Positions 10,301-22,712 of a DNA stretch of 64,000 nucleotides are shown in pieces (the first letter of the stretch is position 1; each line of letters opens with the position of its first letter). Under the pieces are notes generated by a model. The model searched no databases. It saw only the letters and a list, made by a program, of their open reading frames with translations, and was not told where the DNA came from. The DNA is from Boletus sp. NGJ (taxonomy: Eukaryota > Basidiomycota > Agaricomycetes > Boletales > Boletaceae): positions 1,054,001-1,118,000 of the forward strand of contig JAGTXK010000091.1 of NCBI GenBank assembly GCA_019096195.1, in the 5' to 3' direction. A program made the position numbers and the translations under genes.

Positions 10301-13205
10301 CCAAGTTCCCCTTCGCATTAGCATTCTTCTTTATCAAGAAGAAAGACAGACGCCTCTGCCCCATACAAGATTACCACAAGCTAAACGTGGTAACAAAAAG
10401 AAACCGATACCCCCTTCCACTTATCAACGAACTGGTCGACAAACTCAAGTCGGCCAAGTATTACACTAAGTTCGACGTGCGATGGGGCTATAACAATGTG
10501 TGGATGGCCAAAGGAGACGAATGGAAGGCAGCCTTCTGAACAAATCACGGTCTATTTGAGCCGCTTGTGATGTTCTTCAGACTCACCAACTCTCCAGCAA
10601 CGTTCCAAACCATGATGAACGCGCTGTTCAAGAATCTGGTAGACCAAGGCGTAGTGGTCGCCTATATAGACGATATCATGATATTCATGAAAACGCTTGA
10701 AGAACACCGAAAGGTAGTATGTGAAGTACTACAAATCCTGAGGAACGCCCACCCCTACCTGCATCACGACAAGTGTGACTTTGAAGTCCAAGAAACCAAG
10801 TTCCTTGGGCTCATCATCGCACAAGACAGGGTAAAGATGGACGGAAAGAAGGTGGAAGCCATCAAAAGCTGGCCAGTCCCCACCTTGAAAAAAACATTGA
10901 GAGGTTTCCTCAGATTCCTCAACTTCTACCGATGATTCGTGAAGAATTTCGCCATGATCGCACACCCCCTAAATGTGCTCACATTGGTAAAGAAAGACTT
11001 CAAGTGGATGATTGCCTGCCAAGAGGCCTTCCAAACCCTCAAGGACACCATTTCCTCCGCCCCAGCGCTGGCCATGCCGACTGACAACGACCCCTACCGC
11101 ATCGAAACCAATGGTTCCAGCATTGGCATTGGCGCCATCCTCTCTCAATGACATGATGGTGTATGGCACCCCGTCGCCTTCATCTCCCATTCCCTCAACG
11201 ACACAGAGCAGAACTATTATGCAGCCGACCTGGAAATGCTCGCCATTATGTTTGCTCTCAACAAGTGGCGACAATACCTCCTCGAGGCCACACACCCCAT
11301 CAAAATCTGGACGGATCATAAAAACCTCGAATTCTTCTGCCGTCCACAAGATCTCACATGTCACCAGGCCAGATGGCAACAAGTACTACAAGAATACCAC
11401 ATAGTAATCAGCCACCGACCTGGCAAAACCAACCCTGCAGATCCTCTGTTCCGGAGGCCAGACTTTGAAAAGGGGGTGACATCCAATAACACCGCACAAA
11501 CGCTACTCCCCAACACACTTTTCTCGCCCCCTCCATCACCAACCTCCACCATAGTCTCCCTCAAGGCCATCACACCGGCAAGCACGCTCTTGAGGATCAT
11601 CAAGATGCAATACAAACTCAAGCAGTTTGCCAAAGACGGCCTGGAAAAGGAAAACTCACCCTGGGCCCGCAAGGAAGGACTTGTCCACTGGAAGTTGCTC
11701 GTGTACGTGCCAAACGACACAAAACTCCGAGAGGACATCCTCATCGCCAACCATGATCACCCGATCACTGGCCACTCTGGTATCCGGCGAACACGGGACC
11801 TGATCATGAGCGAATACTATTGGCCGTCCCTATGAAGAGATGTGGAGTCCTACGTAAAAGGCTGTGATACATGCCAAAAGGTTAAAGCCAAAACCTTGGC
11901 AATCCACACGCCACTCCACCCAAATGAAATCCCATCATCCCCATGGGAAATCATCTCCATAGACCTAATTGCCCCCCTCCCCCAATCCAATGGCAAGAAT
12001 GCCATCCTAGTTGTCGTTGATCGTTTCTCAAAAATGATACACCTGGCACTGGTAATGGACACCATTATGTCACAAGGAGTCACGACAATCTTCCATGACC
12101 AAATATTCAAACTCCACAGCGTCCCCCGCAAGGTGATCTTGGATCGAGGAACCCAATTCGTGTCGTCGTTTATGCACAACTTCTACTCCCTCCTCAGCAT
12201 TGAAGCCAACCCGTCTATGGCCTACCATCCCCAAACCGACATCCAGACAGAATGTGTTAACCGAGAGATAGAGAAATACCTGCGCATTTACGTCAATTAT
12301 TGTCAGACTGATTGGGCAGAATGGCTACCACTAGCCGAATTTGCCCACAACTCTCAAACTACCAGCACCACCAGCGTCTCACCCTTCCTGCTTAACTACA
12401 GGCAGCAACCACTCATACCCAATAAGAGAGTGGAAGTAAGGAACGAGTCCGCCTTCTTCTTCGCTGAGACAATGAAAGCACACCACAACTCAGCAAAGGA
12501 CACACTGGAGAAAGCAGCACAGGCAATGAAGAAATCCCACGACAAACGTGCCTCCCCTGCCGTCAAATATGCCATTGGTCAACAGGTCCTACTCGAAGGA
12601 ACCCACATCCGGACCAACCGACCAACGAAGAAGTTCGACGACAAGCGACATGGGCTGTTCAGGGTGAAATGAAAGGTGGGCAAAGCCTCCTATGAGCTCG
12701 ATCTCCTGAAGACGTGGAAGGGGATCCACCCTGTCTTCCATGAATCACTCCTCACATCCTACCACCCTGGCACATCCCCCTCTCAGACAAAACCAAAACC
12801 ACCACCCCCAGTTATCGTCCAACAACAAGAAGAGTGCGAGGTCGAACACATTGCTGACTCACGTAAGCGACGCAGCAAAATGGAGTACCTAATACAGTGG
12901 AAGGGATACCCCTACGAGGAACGCACCTGGGAGTCAAAGAAGAACGTCTCAAACGCCCCACAGGCGATCGAGAAGTTCCACCATGAGAATCCCACTGCCA
13001 TCCGCACCCTTGCAGACGACGAGTGCGACTGCCCAACATGCACGTTCCCCGACACCCCGCTGTTCAACAACCCATCCTTTCGCTTGTATGCAGCATCCCT
13101 CAACTGCCTCCCCAACCACCTCTTTGAGATTCCTGAACCCCACAGCAACGTCAAGCTCACCGGTATCATTGTCAACCAGGAGTTTGATGGCTAAAAAGGG
13201 GGTAA

Positions 13206-13554
13206 TGAAATGAACGTGGATATTTTCTCTAAGATTATAGTAGTTAGCTAGGACTTAGCGATCCCACGAACGCTTATGTAGTTATCTTATACCTAGACCT
13301 TAAGTCTAGACCATACGTCACACCTTAGTCAGACTACGTCACGACCCTATACCCATAGAACAGTTTAGACCCCACTACGTCACTATACGTCATACAGAAC
13401 ATTCTAGTAGTTTCCATGCCGGCCCTAAGCCAAGGACCGCAGGTAGTATATAAGTAGCGTAGTAACAACTGTATTTGGTAGCTTTGGAATTCCTTTTCTC
13501 TCTCTTGAATAGCGCACTTAGCACCCCTTGAGACATTAAGGCTTTTCCCTTTCA
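13206..13554 (+). repeat. Right (3') LTR of Gypsy-1
   Basis: 349 bp, starts TGAAATGAAC and ends CCCTTTCA, preceded by an AAAAAGGGGG purine tract. Followed by the target copy TTCAT and then the Tc1-A transposase ATG at 13561. Confidence 0.92.
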
Positions 13555-13560
13555 TTCATC

Positions 13561-14583
13561 ATGAAATCCATTCTCTCCTCTGCTAGAGTCAATATTCTTT
13601 CTCTCTCTGAATCTGGCCTTTCTACTAGGCAAATATCCTCCCAAACTGGTCTGGGGAAGTCTACTGTGGCCAGGGTTATCAAAGAGGATCCACCCAGGCA
13701 AGGAAAACATCAAATTACAATGCCCTTCCAAACTTTCTCCTACTGATGAAAGGAGAATTGTCTCTCATGTCACCTCTGGCAAAGTTGAAAATGCTGTCCA
13801 GGCCAGCCATCTCATCAATTCTGCTCCCTTCTCTCCTGTCTCTGCTCAAACTGTCAGGAATGTTCTCAAGTCTGCATCTCTTAAGGCTATAGTCAAGAAA
13901 AAGAAGCCACTCTTGTCTGTGAAGCATAGGTAAGATAGGCTAGCCTTTGCTCTCAAGCACCAACACTGGACTGTGGAGGACTGGACTAGGGCCATTTGGT
14001 CAGATGAAACCAAGATCAACAGGGTTGGGTCAGATGGAGGGAAGTATGTGTGGAAATTGGCAGGAAAGCCTTTGCAAGACAAGGAAGTCCTGGGAACAGT
14101 AAAGCTTGAAGGAGGTTTCTTGATGGTTTGAGGATGTGCATGAGTTGGAATGGAGTGGGGATTCTTGCAGAGGTTGAAGGGAGGATAAATGCTGAGCAGT
14201 GTGTCTCCATTTTGAAGGATCATCTGCTTCCTATCATGGAGAATTCTGGAATTCCTGAGAAGAGCATTATCTTTCAACAAGATAATGACTCCCAAGCACA
14301 CCCCCAAAAAAGCCAAGGGGTGGCTGGACTCTCAAGGGATCAAGCTTCTTGACTGGCCAGCACAGTCTCCAGACCTTAATCCCATTGAACACCTCTGGCA
14401 AATCCTCTTAAAAAAAAGCTCAATAGCTATACAACACCACCAAAAGGAGTATGGGAGCTTTCAGAGAGAATTGAAGTGGAGTGGGGAAAAGATAGAGGTT
14501 GAGGAGTGTCAAGGATTGACAGAGAGTATGCCTAGAAGACTAGAGGCAGTGATAAAAGCAAGGGGAGGGCATACAAAGTACTA
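13561..14583 (+). pseudogene. Tc1-A transposase (DD34E), decayed
   Basis: The N-terminus (from ATG 13561) holds the helix-turn-helix LSTRQISSQTGLGKSTVARV. The catalytic domain shows WSDETKINR (first Asp), IIFQQDND (second Asp) and, 34 residues later, SPDLNPIEHLW with the Glu, so DD34E as in Tc1. The C-terminus ends MPRRLEAVIKARGGHTKY. The frame is broken by at least three frameshifts (near 13695, 14130 and 14290-14330) and an in-frame TAA at 13931-13933. The Gypsy-1 target site lies one base before this ATG. Confidence 0.85.
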
Positions 14584-14608
14584 ATATTGTAGAATAAAAA
14601 TGTTGCTA

Positions 14609-14815
14609 AAAACAGTGTTCCAATGACATGTCACTTTAATATGGCTATATCTCAGTGCCCTGACAACCAAATCACATGACTAAAGACTCATCTTTAGGGC
14701 AAGGATTAGGGCTATAAAGCACTCAGAAAGAGTTTGAGCTGACATCTTTTGGTTCTCCTGCAAATGTCAAGTTGTTTTAAAATAGCCAAATATTGGGACA
14801 CTTTTTGAGCCACTA
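14609..14815 (-). repeat. Right inverted repeat of Tc1-A
   Basis: Reverse complement of the left terminal repeat 6106-6305; ends GAGCCACTA followed by the TA target copy. Confidence 0.85.
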
Positions 14816-14817
14816 TA

Positions 14818-16510
14818 GCAATCATATCTCTACATCTGAATCATCTAAAAGCTCCAAAATCAAATCCAAATTCTCTACTTCCTTGTTTTTTCCCCTGTCC
14901 TTGTCCTTATCTACTTTTGGTTTATTCTTCTCCTCATTCTCTTCCTCTTCCATTGCTAGTTCTAAGGCAGAAGATGGACCTGGCTCATGAAAGATAAGAT
15001 TATGATTATGCATCATGCATAACACTTGAATGGCCTCTATAATATCTCCCTTCAAGCAATTGCGATGCTTGATAATAGTTAGTGCAGCTGCAGAAAAGGC
15101 TCACTTGCTGGATACTGAACAGGCCATGATTGCAAGATAGTCATAAGCTAGGAATGCCCATACAGGATACTACTGAGCATTGATCTGAAAGGACTTGGTC
15201 ACTTTAAATTAATTGAAAATATAATACTTACCCCCCACCATTTAACCACTAACATTTCCTTAGAAAGAGTATAAATAAAATAAAAATAAAAGTTGAACTC
15301 TTTCATCCAAGGAGACTGAGGATCAATTCCAATACTCTCCTCAGCTAAATCATCATCATCACTAAAAAGCTCTCTGAGAAGCTTCCCAAGCTTCCCCTTC
15401 TTCTGCTTAGTGGCAGATGAAGGACCCTCCTTACCATATAGCTTGTTGAAGTGCTTCTGAAACTATAACTATGTTAGAAAATTCTAAACATCTCAAGGTT
15501 AAATATACTGATTTCTTTGCATTCTTCATAACATCTTTATATAGCCCTTGGCCCTAATACTTCTTGAAATAACCATCTTTCAATGTAGGATCAAGCACTA
15601 CAAAGCATAAGTTATAGATTTAAAAATCAAGGAAGACTTGCATATAATCATGGTATAGGCATTAGAATCTGCTGTATGGTCATAATACGGGCAAGAGCTG
15701 CATGCAGGCCATCTTGGAAGGCATAATACCTATAAGATTCAGAGTAAACAGTCCAAGTCTTATGTAAAGCCTCAAGTGCTGGCAGAGCATATTGTAGAGT
15801 GGAGATACTCTCAGAAGAGAAGCTCTGTTGAGCATTATCTGCATGCTTCAAAAAAGTTAGTCATATAATGAATATCAAACAATTACTTACAGCCAGAAGC
15901 TTGGATAATAATTCCAGTCTGTTCCATACACCATTTGTTAGCTTTAACTGGTCAATCTTCTTTCTTTTGGCAAAGGTAGTAGCCTTTAATCCCAGTTCAT
16001 AGATGAAGATGTCCACGAACTAAAACATAAGTGAAGATAAATTAAGAAAAGTAAAAAACATCAACTTACTTTACTTTACTTCTCAGCCCTATCAATCATT
16101 AGATAGATAGGTAGAAGATCAATGGATAGACATGTCAAGAAGATTGGAAACTTCTAATAGAGCATAAGGCTCAAAAGGGCAAAGTTGAATGCCCTTGAAA
16201 AGCTGCTTTCTCTGAGCTAATGAGCATGCCTATGCCAAGCTCAGATATATATGTATTGAATCCAAGGAAGCATATCTTAACTGTAATAGCTCTTATTAAA
16301 CCAACTTCATCTCTGCATCCATCCTCTGCTGATAATTCAAGACCATCTTGCTCAGAATTATAGAAAGGAGCTTTGCTATAGGTAGAGATCAACACTTTTG
16401 TAGCCAAATGAATAACATGGGCCAGGCATCTTGAATTTAAGCATGAGTGTAAATACTAAAATTTAAAAACTACATATCTTATATGACACTTTAACTTCAA
16501 CCATGGTTTG
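14818..16510 (-). pseudogene. hAT transposase, C-terminal two thirds, decayed
   Basis: Minus-strand segments match fungal hAT transposases in order: SRCLAHVIHLATKVLISTYSK near 16380-16450, RDEVGLIRAI near 16280-16320, LTNGVWNRLELLSKLLA near 15890-15945, LPALEALHKTW near 15750-15790, then the dimerisation region YDYLAIMACSVSS...AFSAAALTI and LKGDIIEAIQVL near 14990-15150. The last exon ends HEPGPSSALELA plus an acidic tail to the stop at 14822. At least one in-frame TGA (15103-15101) interrupts the dimerisation motif, and intron-like AT-rich gaps separate blocks. The N-terminal part is missing; the sequence switches to Gypsy-2 integrase near 16510. Confidence 0.75.
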
Positions 16511-19500
16511 CCAGTAGGTAGGTATAAAAATGACTTCTTTCGAAAATCTGTCTACTATGACAGTGCAAATAGCGGTAAACGATTGTGATGGAGGTAGACC
16601 GGTTATGAAGTCTACCGATAAATCTTCCCAGGGTCTTTTTGCCGCGGGTAAAGGGATAACTTTTCCTGCCGGTGCATTTTGCTTACCCTTCATGAGGGCG
16701 CACACTTGGCAGTGATCTTCTGTATTCTTTAACGTCTTTTGTGACTCCTGGCCACGAGAAATAACGAGAGAGTGTGTGAATAGTTTTGGAATGACCACCG
16801 TGTCCTGCTATCGGTGAATTATGACATAAAGTAATGAGTTCTGTACGTAAAGGTTCGGGAACGAATATTTTGTCTTTTTCATTTTTGAATAAGCTAAGTT
16901 CGGAATAGAAAAGGAAATTGTTTATGGCGTCTACGTCATATTTTTTGGATTCTTTTTGTATTTTTGTTATGAAGTCTGAAGATAGAGAAACGTGATTTAT
17001 AAATATAGATGGCGGAAGCACAGTGATGTTTTGATTGTGATCTATGTACAGCGTCACCGTGATCTGGTCTTCTGGGAAAGAGCGTCGGCTCTTCCATTTG
17101 ATGACCCTGCTTTGTACACAGATACATAGTTGAATTCTTGGAGAAGCGCATGCCAGCGTGCTTGTCTACCACTGAGGGTTTGAGGCTTTCTTCCAGTATT
17201 CTAAGATTCTTGTGATCGGTCCAGATCTCGAATCTTTCGCGACCTATAAGATAGTGACGCCATTCTTCCAGGGCGTGAATTACTGCAAGTAATTCTTTGT
17301 CGTAAATAGGGTAGTTGCGCTCTGCGCTATCAAAGGAGTGGGAAATAAAGGCGACTGGTCGCCAGTTACCGTCATTGCATAATGTGGAGAGCACAGCTCC
17401 CGTGGCGATGCCCGAAGCACCGGTTTCCACGTGCACATTTCTTGATCACGGTTTGGATACGCGAGAAGCGGCGCTTCCGTGAATTTTCTTTTTAGGTTTG
17501 AGAAGGCTTCTTGTTGTTCTGGACCCCATTTGAATGGAACGTCTTTTTTGGTAAGATCATTCAAGGGTCGAGCGAATTGTGCACAAAGCCTTCTATGAAT
17601 CGTCTGTAATAATTACACAATCCCAGGAAGCCTTGGAGTTGTTTTAGTCTCGTAGGTATCGGCCAATCCATGACCCCGGCTACTTTTTTCGACTGCATTT
17701 CTACTCCCTTCTTTAGACACTACCATACCCAGAGAAGTCTACTTTATCAGCTGAGAAGGTACACTTTTCCGGTTTTACGTAAAGGTCGTTCTCATGTAAG
17801 CGGCGTAGAACTTCCTTCACAACTTCTTCGTGCTGTTCTTTAGACTTTCCTGGATGTAAATATCATGACGTCGTCAATGTAAATGATGACTACAGCATAC
17901 ATGTCGTTGAAGATATCGTTCATCATGGTCTGGAATGTGGGAGGAGAGTTCGTAAGTCCGAAGTACATAACGGTTGGTTCGTAAGCTCCGATGGGGGTGA
18001 CGAAAGCTGCTTTCCGTTCGTCACCTTCTTTGATACGAACGTTGTTGTATCCCCATCAAAGGTCCATTGCTGTAAATAGATCCGCGTTCTTGAGTCTATC
18101 AATTAGTTGCAGAATCAAAGGGAGTGGATAGGAATTTTTGATGGTTCCTTCATTTAAATAGCGGTAATCCATTACCATTCATTTTTTTACCATCTTTTTT
18201 AGGGAAGAAGAAAGATGGGGGATGTCTGTGGAGATTTTGAAGGTTTGACGTAACCCTTCTTGACTTCCTTTTCGATAAACGTTCTGACTTCTTCCATTTC
18301 GATGTCCGAAAGGGGAGTGACACGTCCTTTCTTGGGGATGAAGTCTTCTTTGAGATCGATTGCATGATCCCAGTGTTTTCGTAAGGGCATTCTGTTGGGA
18401 TTCTTTCTCCGAAAAGACATCTAGAAATTCATGATAAGTTAGCGGCACCTTCTCCTTTGAGTCCTTCTTCTATAGTACAAAGATTAACCGGTTCGTAAGA
18501 AGAAGTGGGTCCCAGTCCCATAATTTTACAGTACGAGGTGCAACGAGGGAAGGTAATTGTCTGTTTTACCCAATCGATGTCAGGGTTGTGGCGATACAGC
18601 CAGTCGTAACCGATGATCATGCGATGGGTTCCTAGCTTTGATATATAAGTGTCTATGACTTCGTAATGTCCTTGGATTTCCACCATCAGGGTTACCGCGT
18701 GACGGATCGGTCCGATAGCTCCTTCCGAACCGTCAGCGTTATGTATCTTTATGGGGTTGTCGATAGTATAAAAAGGAATTCCATGGCGTTTGACGTAGTC
18801 CTGATCTATGAAGGTATGCGACGCTCCTGAATCCAAGAGGGATTGGAAACGGTAGCGCGACCACTGTCCATTGACATTGCACGATACTATGGTTTCGAGG
18901 GAGAACTCACCACCATAGGATAACATGGATGCTTGGTTCAATGTAACTTTCGTGGGTTTATAGATATGAGATATTTTTTGTTGTTTGACAAGGGAATTAA
19001 GCACACTTATGTCCGGTGCCATGCTCGATTGAGACGCCCTTGTGGATTGTATTGATAGTTTACGTAGAGACAGAAGAAAGATCAGAGATCGGGAAATCGC
19101 TACTAGTACAGTTCGATAAGAGAAGAAGAACAAGAAAATTGTTCGTGCCGCAGAGTTCCCTCTTTACTCATTGGCGCTGTCCATTTAAAGCCTGTGCAGC
19201 TCTGGCTTTGGCCTCCACCTCAAACTTGTCTCTGTAGTACGCTTCTGCCTCGTCAGAAACGTACGATCCTTGCTGCTACACTTGGTGCCGCTGTAGCTAT
19301 GGGAGGTTGCGGAAGAGGTCGGGATGCATATTGTCGGGATTGGAGTTCGTTAAAAAACTGAGGGATACTCATTTTCTCCCTGTGTTTGCTCGACATACGA
19401 GCCTTGGTTCCAATCCCAGATCTGCCTTTGCATCGGCGGATCGACCAGTCTCGTTTAAACAGGTTCGTGGGGCAATTTGGTTTTATGTGGCCTGGGTTTG

Positions 19501-20689
19501 CCACAATGAAAACAGGTCCTTGTGTCCTTAGACGGTCCAGCCTGCTGGACTCCTATTTCCATCGGGGCGCCGCGGCCCGGTTGGGTGCCCACTGCCGTAT
19601 ACTGAGGGCGGTATGAATTGTGTGGGGGTTGTCCCATGGGGAGGAGGGAACGATGATCGAGGTGGTTGAGTTCGGATGGGCGGTCCACGTTCGTTCGCCA
19701 TTTGTTCGAACGCCCTTCCGATTACTCTGTAGTTGATGACTAGAGTCCTCATAGTCAAAGTTCCGAGCCGGACTGTTTAGACGAGATCTTTCGTAGATTT
19801 TGAAGTCTATGGCCTTTTTGAGGAGAACCTCTGCATGTGATGATCATCTATGTACGACTCTTTCCTCAGGATCTCAAATTTTTGTAGGAACAGGTCTATA
19901 GGATGACCGTTTTGTTTTAAGGTCTCCAGTTTCCTCAGAGACTCGTGCGCCGACGTGTCGATACAGAAGTGTGTCTTTATTTGCTCCTGTAGCCTGTTCC
20001 ATGTGGGCCATGCATTGGCTCCTTTTGCCAGGCAGCATGGCCCCATTTGCGTCCGTCTCGATGGTGGCCTCCTCATCGAGATAGTGCTCCATCATTAGCT
20101 GAGCAAAGCTTTCTGCCTTTCCTTCGAGGCGCGAGAGGACTGCGATGTCCATGATCTTGTTGTTTTTCCAGGTCTGCGCGTCGACCCAGAGACGAAGTTT
20201 TATCCACCATGGGCGGAAGGTGGACCTTGTGCCATCCCATTTTCCAGGGTCGGCAATCTTTTTCGTGATGTTGTCCTTGTCACGTTCCTGTGTGAGGTCG
20301 GCGAGTTTCTGAACTAGCTCGTCAATGTCTAGACGAGACATACTTGTTGATGGGTTTTAGGAGTGAGGTTGGGCGGAGATATGAGCGAAAGATGGGCGAT
20401 GCAGTATAGGGCGAATGCGGAGGATGGGGCGGAGAGGTCTAACTCTGTCAGGATTTCTTATGGTAGGTTTTCCTTTTCCTAGGTCGGTCTTCTTTCAGTG
20501 CCTTACTTCCCGGTATCTTGCAACCAGGTTCTGGGAGCACCTACGCCTTCGTAGGAGTCGAAGTAGAGGTCGTTAAAAATGGTGGGCAACGGTGGTAGGG
20601 GGACCGGAGTATAACTGCTTTACTACTAGCAGGTGTTACACGGGAGAAAGTTGAGATAAATCTCCGTATCATAACTTCGTGACGTCACA

Positions 20690-20852
20690 GGTAATCACGA
20701 GAACCTGGGTTCACTATCGTAGAACCAGCATACGCTTAGATCGGCAACCACCTAAGAAGTGGGGCTAGTGCACTATGCCTGGCAGCAACTTTATCCTGTA
20801 TTTATGATGCCGGACGAGCGTATATAGCTAGCATTTCACCGAGTGCTTTTCT
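20690..20852 (-). repeat. Leader block shared with Gypsy-1
   Basis: Reverse complement aligns with 7160-7340 in Gypsy-1. It lies 350-510 bp upstream of the gag start, comparable to its place in Gypsy-1. Confidence 0.7.
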
Positions 20853-20958
20853 CGTCACCGTCAAGTGCTGAAGACTGCAGATGTCCCTTAAACGCTGGGC
20901 CCACGTATAATCTCCTTGGCTCTGGAGTCCGAGCGTTGTGTATATAGTCTAATCCAAG

Positions 20959-21442
20959 TGTTATGAACCTTTCGGCACAAACCACAAGGCTCGAACTATT
21001 CGCAGGTTACACGAGAGCCTGGCTCAACGGATGAGGTGGGGAGTCTTAGTCCGTACTGGTCCCAACCCTACAATGACCAGAGTGGCCAAAGCTAATGAGT
21101 TGTTGGAGGAAAAATACAAGTGGATTAGACTGGGGTTTCCAGTCGTCAAAGTGCTACTTTATATACATGAAGGAGATGCGCACATGGACCAAGCAGTGCG
21201 TGTGATATACTACTAAGTATAGTAAGACAGAGATTAAAGGGGCTGTGTGAGAAGAGCGGAAATTAAAGAGGCGTGGATCACATGAGGTGTGACGTCATAT
21301 GATGTCATAGGTTCTAGACCTATCATGTGATGTGTTTCCCATGGTCACGTGCACAGTCACGTGACTTATGAAGAAAAAGGTTGACGAAAATGAAAAGTAA
21401 GTGTTCATATGAAAAGTTTGAAAATTTCGTATATTATAACAC
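20959..21442 (-). repeat. 5' LTR of Gypsy-2
   Basis: 484 bp; on the minus strand it starts TGTTATAATA and ends TTCATAACA. Aligns along its length, inverted, with the solo LTR at 21565-22057 (shared words include GTGACCATGGGAA, GTCTAATCCACTT and GAGCCTTGTGG). Confidence 0.8.
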
Positions 21443-21564
21443 TAATAGCAAGACATACCTCATGCTTCCATGCAAGATGTCAGTGACAAGTTGAGGCATC
21501 AGCAACCAATTCACAAGGTTGCTTTGCCTTTCTATAATAGTAGCAATGCAATTGGAATTGAAAC

Positions 21565-22057
21565 TGTTATAATAGAAACATTTTCAAACTTCTCACATTT
21601 TATCTTATCTTGTTTATTTTCTATCTGAAGTCACCAAATATGCATGTGACCATGGGAATAATCACATGATCAGGTCTAGACCTATAACATCATATTACAT
21701 CATACCTCATGTTACCTATATCTATTTAATTACTGCTATTCTTACATAGCCCTTTTTAATATTCTCTCACAAATGCTTTTTATAATACTACCTTATATAG
21801 TAATTTCTCTCACATGTAGCTTGGTCTATGCACATCCCTGTAACATATATAAGGTAGACACTTCATGACTGGACTTCCCAGTCTAATCCACTTATTCACT
21901 ATCAATACTCATTGCCTTGGTCTTTGACCATTGTAGGGTGGTATTGAACGAACAGCAACTCCCCACCACATTTTATTGTGCCAGAACATGTGTAGCCTGT
22001 GAAGTAGCTTGAGCCTTGTGGATGGTTATCAGTAGATTCCCTACTGGTTTCATTACA
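21565..22057 (+). repeat. Solo LTR of the Gypsy-2 family
   Basis: 493 bp, TGTTATAATAG...TTTCATTACA, with a perfect 5-bp target duplication GAAAC (21560-21564 and 22058-22062). No internal sequence of the family follows, so this is a solo LTR left by LTR-LTR recombination. It stands 122 bp from, and inverted to, the 5' LTR of Gypsy-2. Confidence 0.85.
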
Positions 22058-22062
22058 GAAAC

Positions 22063-22712
22063 ACATTAGTCAATTCCAAACTACTAGTACATACCTATAT
22101 GGCTCACAATCATGAACACAATGAACTTTACCTCCATCCATTGAAGATTGGACTGCACTGAAAAATGCAACCACATCTCAGGTTTTCTCCTCATGCTTTG
22201 TCTTGATCTTGATATCCTGAATCTGAATATCATGATCTTCCTTCCCATCAATATTCATTATGGATGGGGAGGAAAGGCCTAAGCAGGGAAGAAAAAGTTA
22301 GACAAACACTAGTATATAACATGGAGGAGAGACTACTTGCCCAAGTCATCCTCAGGTTTATCAACTTCTGTAGCCACTGGTTGATATTCTTTATCATGGA
22401 GTTTATATACTATATGCAGGATGCTAAAGAAATAAAGAAATAATATATGAAATCACTCACCAGATGAGCTGTGTGATGTCAGAGGGCTTGTGGCACAAGA
22501 TGGGACATTAATGGCATGGCAGAGTCATTTTGATACAAAGAACAAAGGAGATTTTCAGTGCCAACTTCTCAAGAAAGAGTAACATACCTTTCTGCACTGG
22601 ATGGGCACTCCAAGCAATGCTAACTTCAGTGTCAGAGTGGTTTCTGTTGGAGCTGGCTATGGTGTGCATAGCAGCACACTTTTTGATATTGGCATGGGTA
22701 GCTAAGGCTGGT
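22063..22712. other. Unassigned AT-rich DNA
   Basis: Contains intron-like boundaries on the minus strand (for example AGGTATGT near 22585) and a possible short coding segment CAAMHTIASSNRNHSDTEVS near 22620-22680. I cannot assign it to a family. It may be the 3' part of a gene split by the solo LTR that follows. Confidence 0.35.

Larger units (their letters stand above)
6445..13554 (+). mobile_element. Gypsy LTR retroelement with chromodomain (Gypsy-1), fossil
   Basis: A Ty3/Gypsy element, 7,110 bp, with 349-bp LTRs at both ends (TGAAA...TTTCA) and a perfect 5-bp target duplication TTCAT (6440-6444 and 13555-13559). Parts in order: leader 6794-7644, gag-like region about 7645-8840, protease about 9590-9900, reverse transcriptase about 10110-10930, RNase H about 11060-11440, integrase about 11690-12460, chromodomain about 12840-13000, and a purine tract just before the right LTR. 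The two LTRs differ at roughly 23 of 349 sites by eye, nearly all transitions, so the insertion is not recent; a figure of hundreds of thousands to a few million years is only a guess. The coding part is broken by several changes (fewer than about fifteen). It lies in the 5' UTR of Tc1-A. Confidence 0.92.
6106..14815 (+). mobile_element. Tc1/mariner element (Tc1-A), interrupted by a Gypsy element
   Basis: A DNA transposon whose two ends are about 200-bp inverted repeats: 6106-6305 at the left and 14609-14815 at the right, both beginning TAGTGGCTCAAAAA and flanked by TA (6104-6105 and 14816-14817). The transposase gene lies at 13561-14583. Without the 7,110-bp Gypsy insertion and its duplicated 5 bases the element would be about 1.6 kb, a normal Tc1 size. 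It is itself inserted just after the stop codon of a hAT transposase. The transposase is decayed, so the element is probably immobile. Confidence 0.85.
16510..21442 (-). mobile_element. Gypsy LTR retroelement (Gypsy-2), 3'-truncated fossil
   Basis: A Ty3/Gypsy element on the minus strand. Parts from its 5' side: 5' LTR 20959-21442, leader 20342-20958, gag about 19250-20341 with a CCHC-like zinc knuckle near 19500, protease about 18560-18940, reverse transcriptase about 17590-18430, RNase H about 17100-17590, and integrase about 16510-16950. The rest of the integrase and the 3' LTR are absent; the sequence passes into hAT DNA near 16510. The coding part is broken by several changes. Its LTR is unlike that of Gypsy-1. 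Confidence 0.88.
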
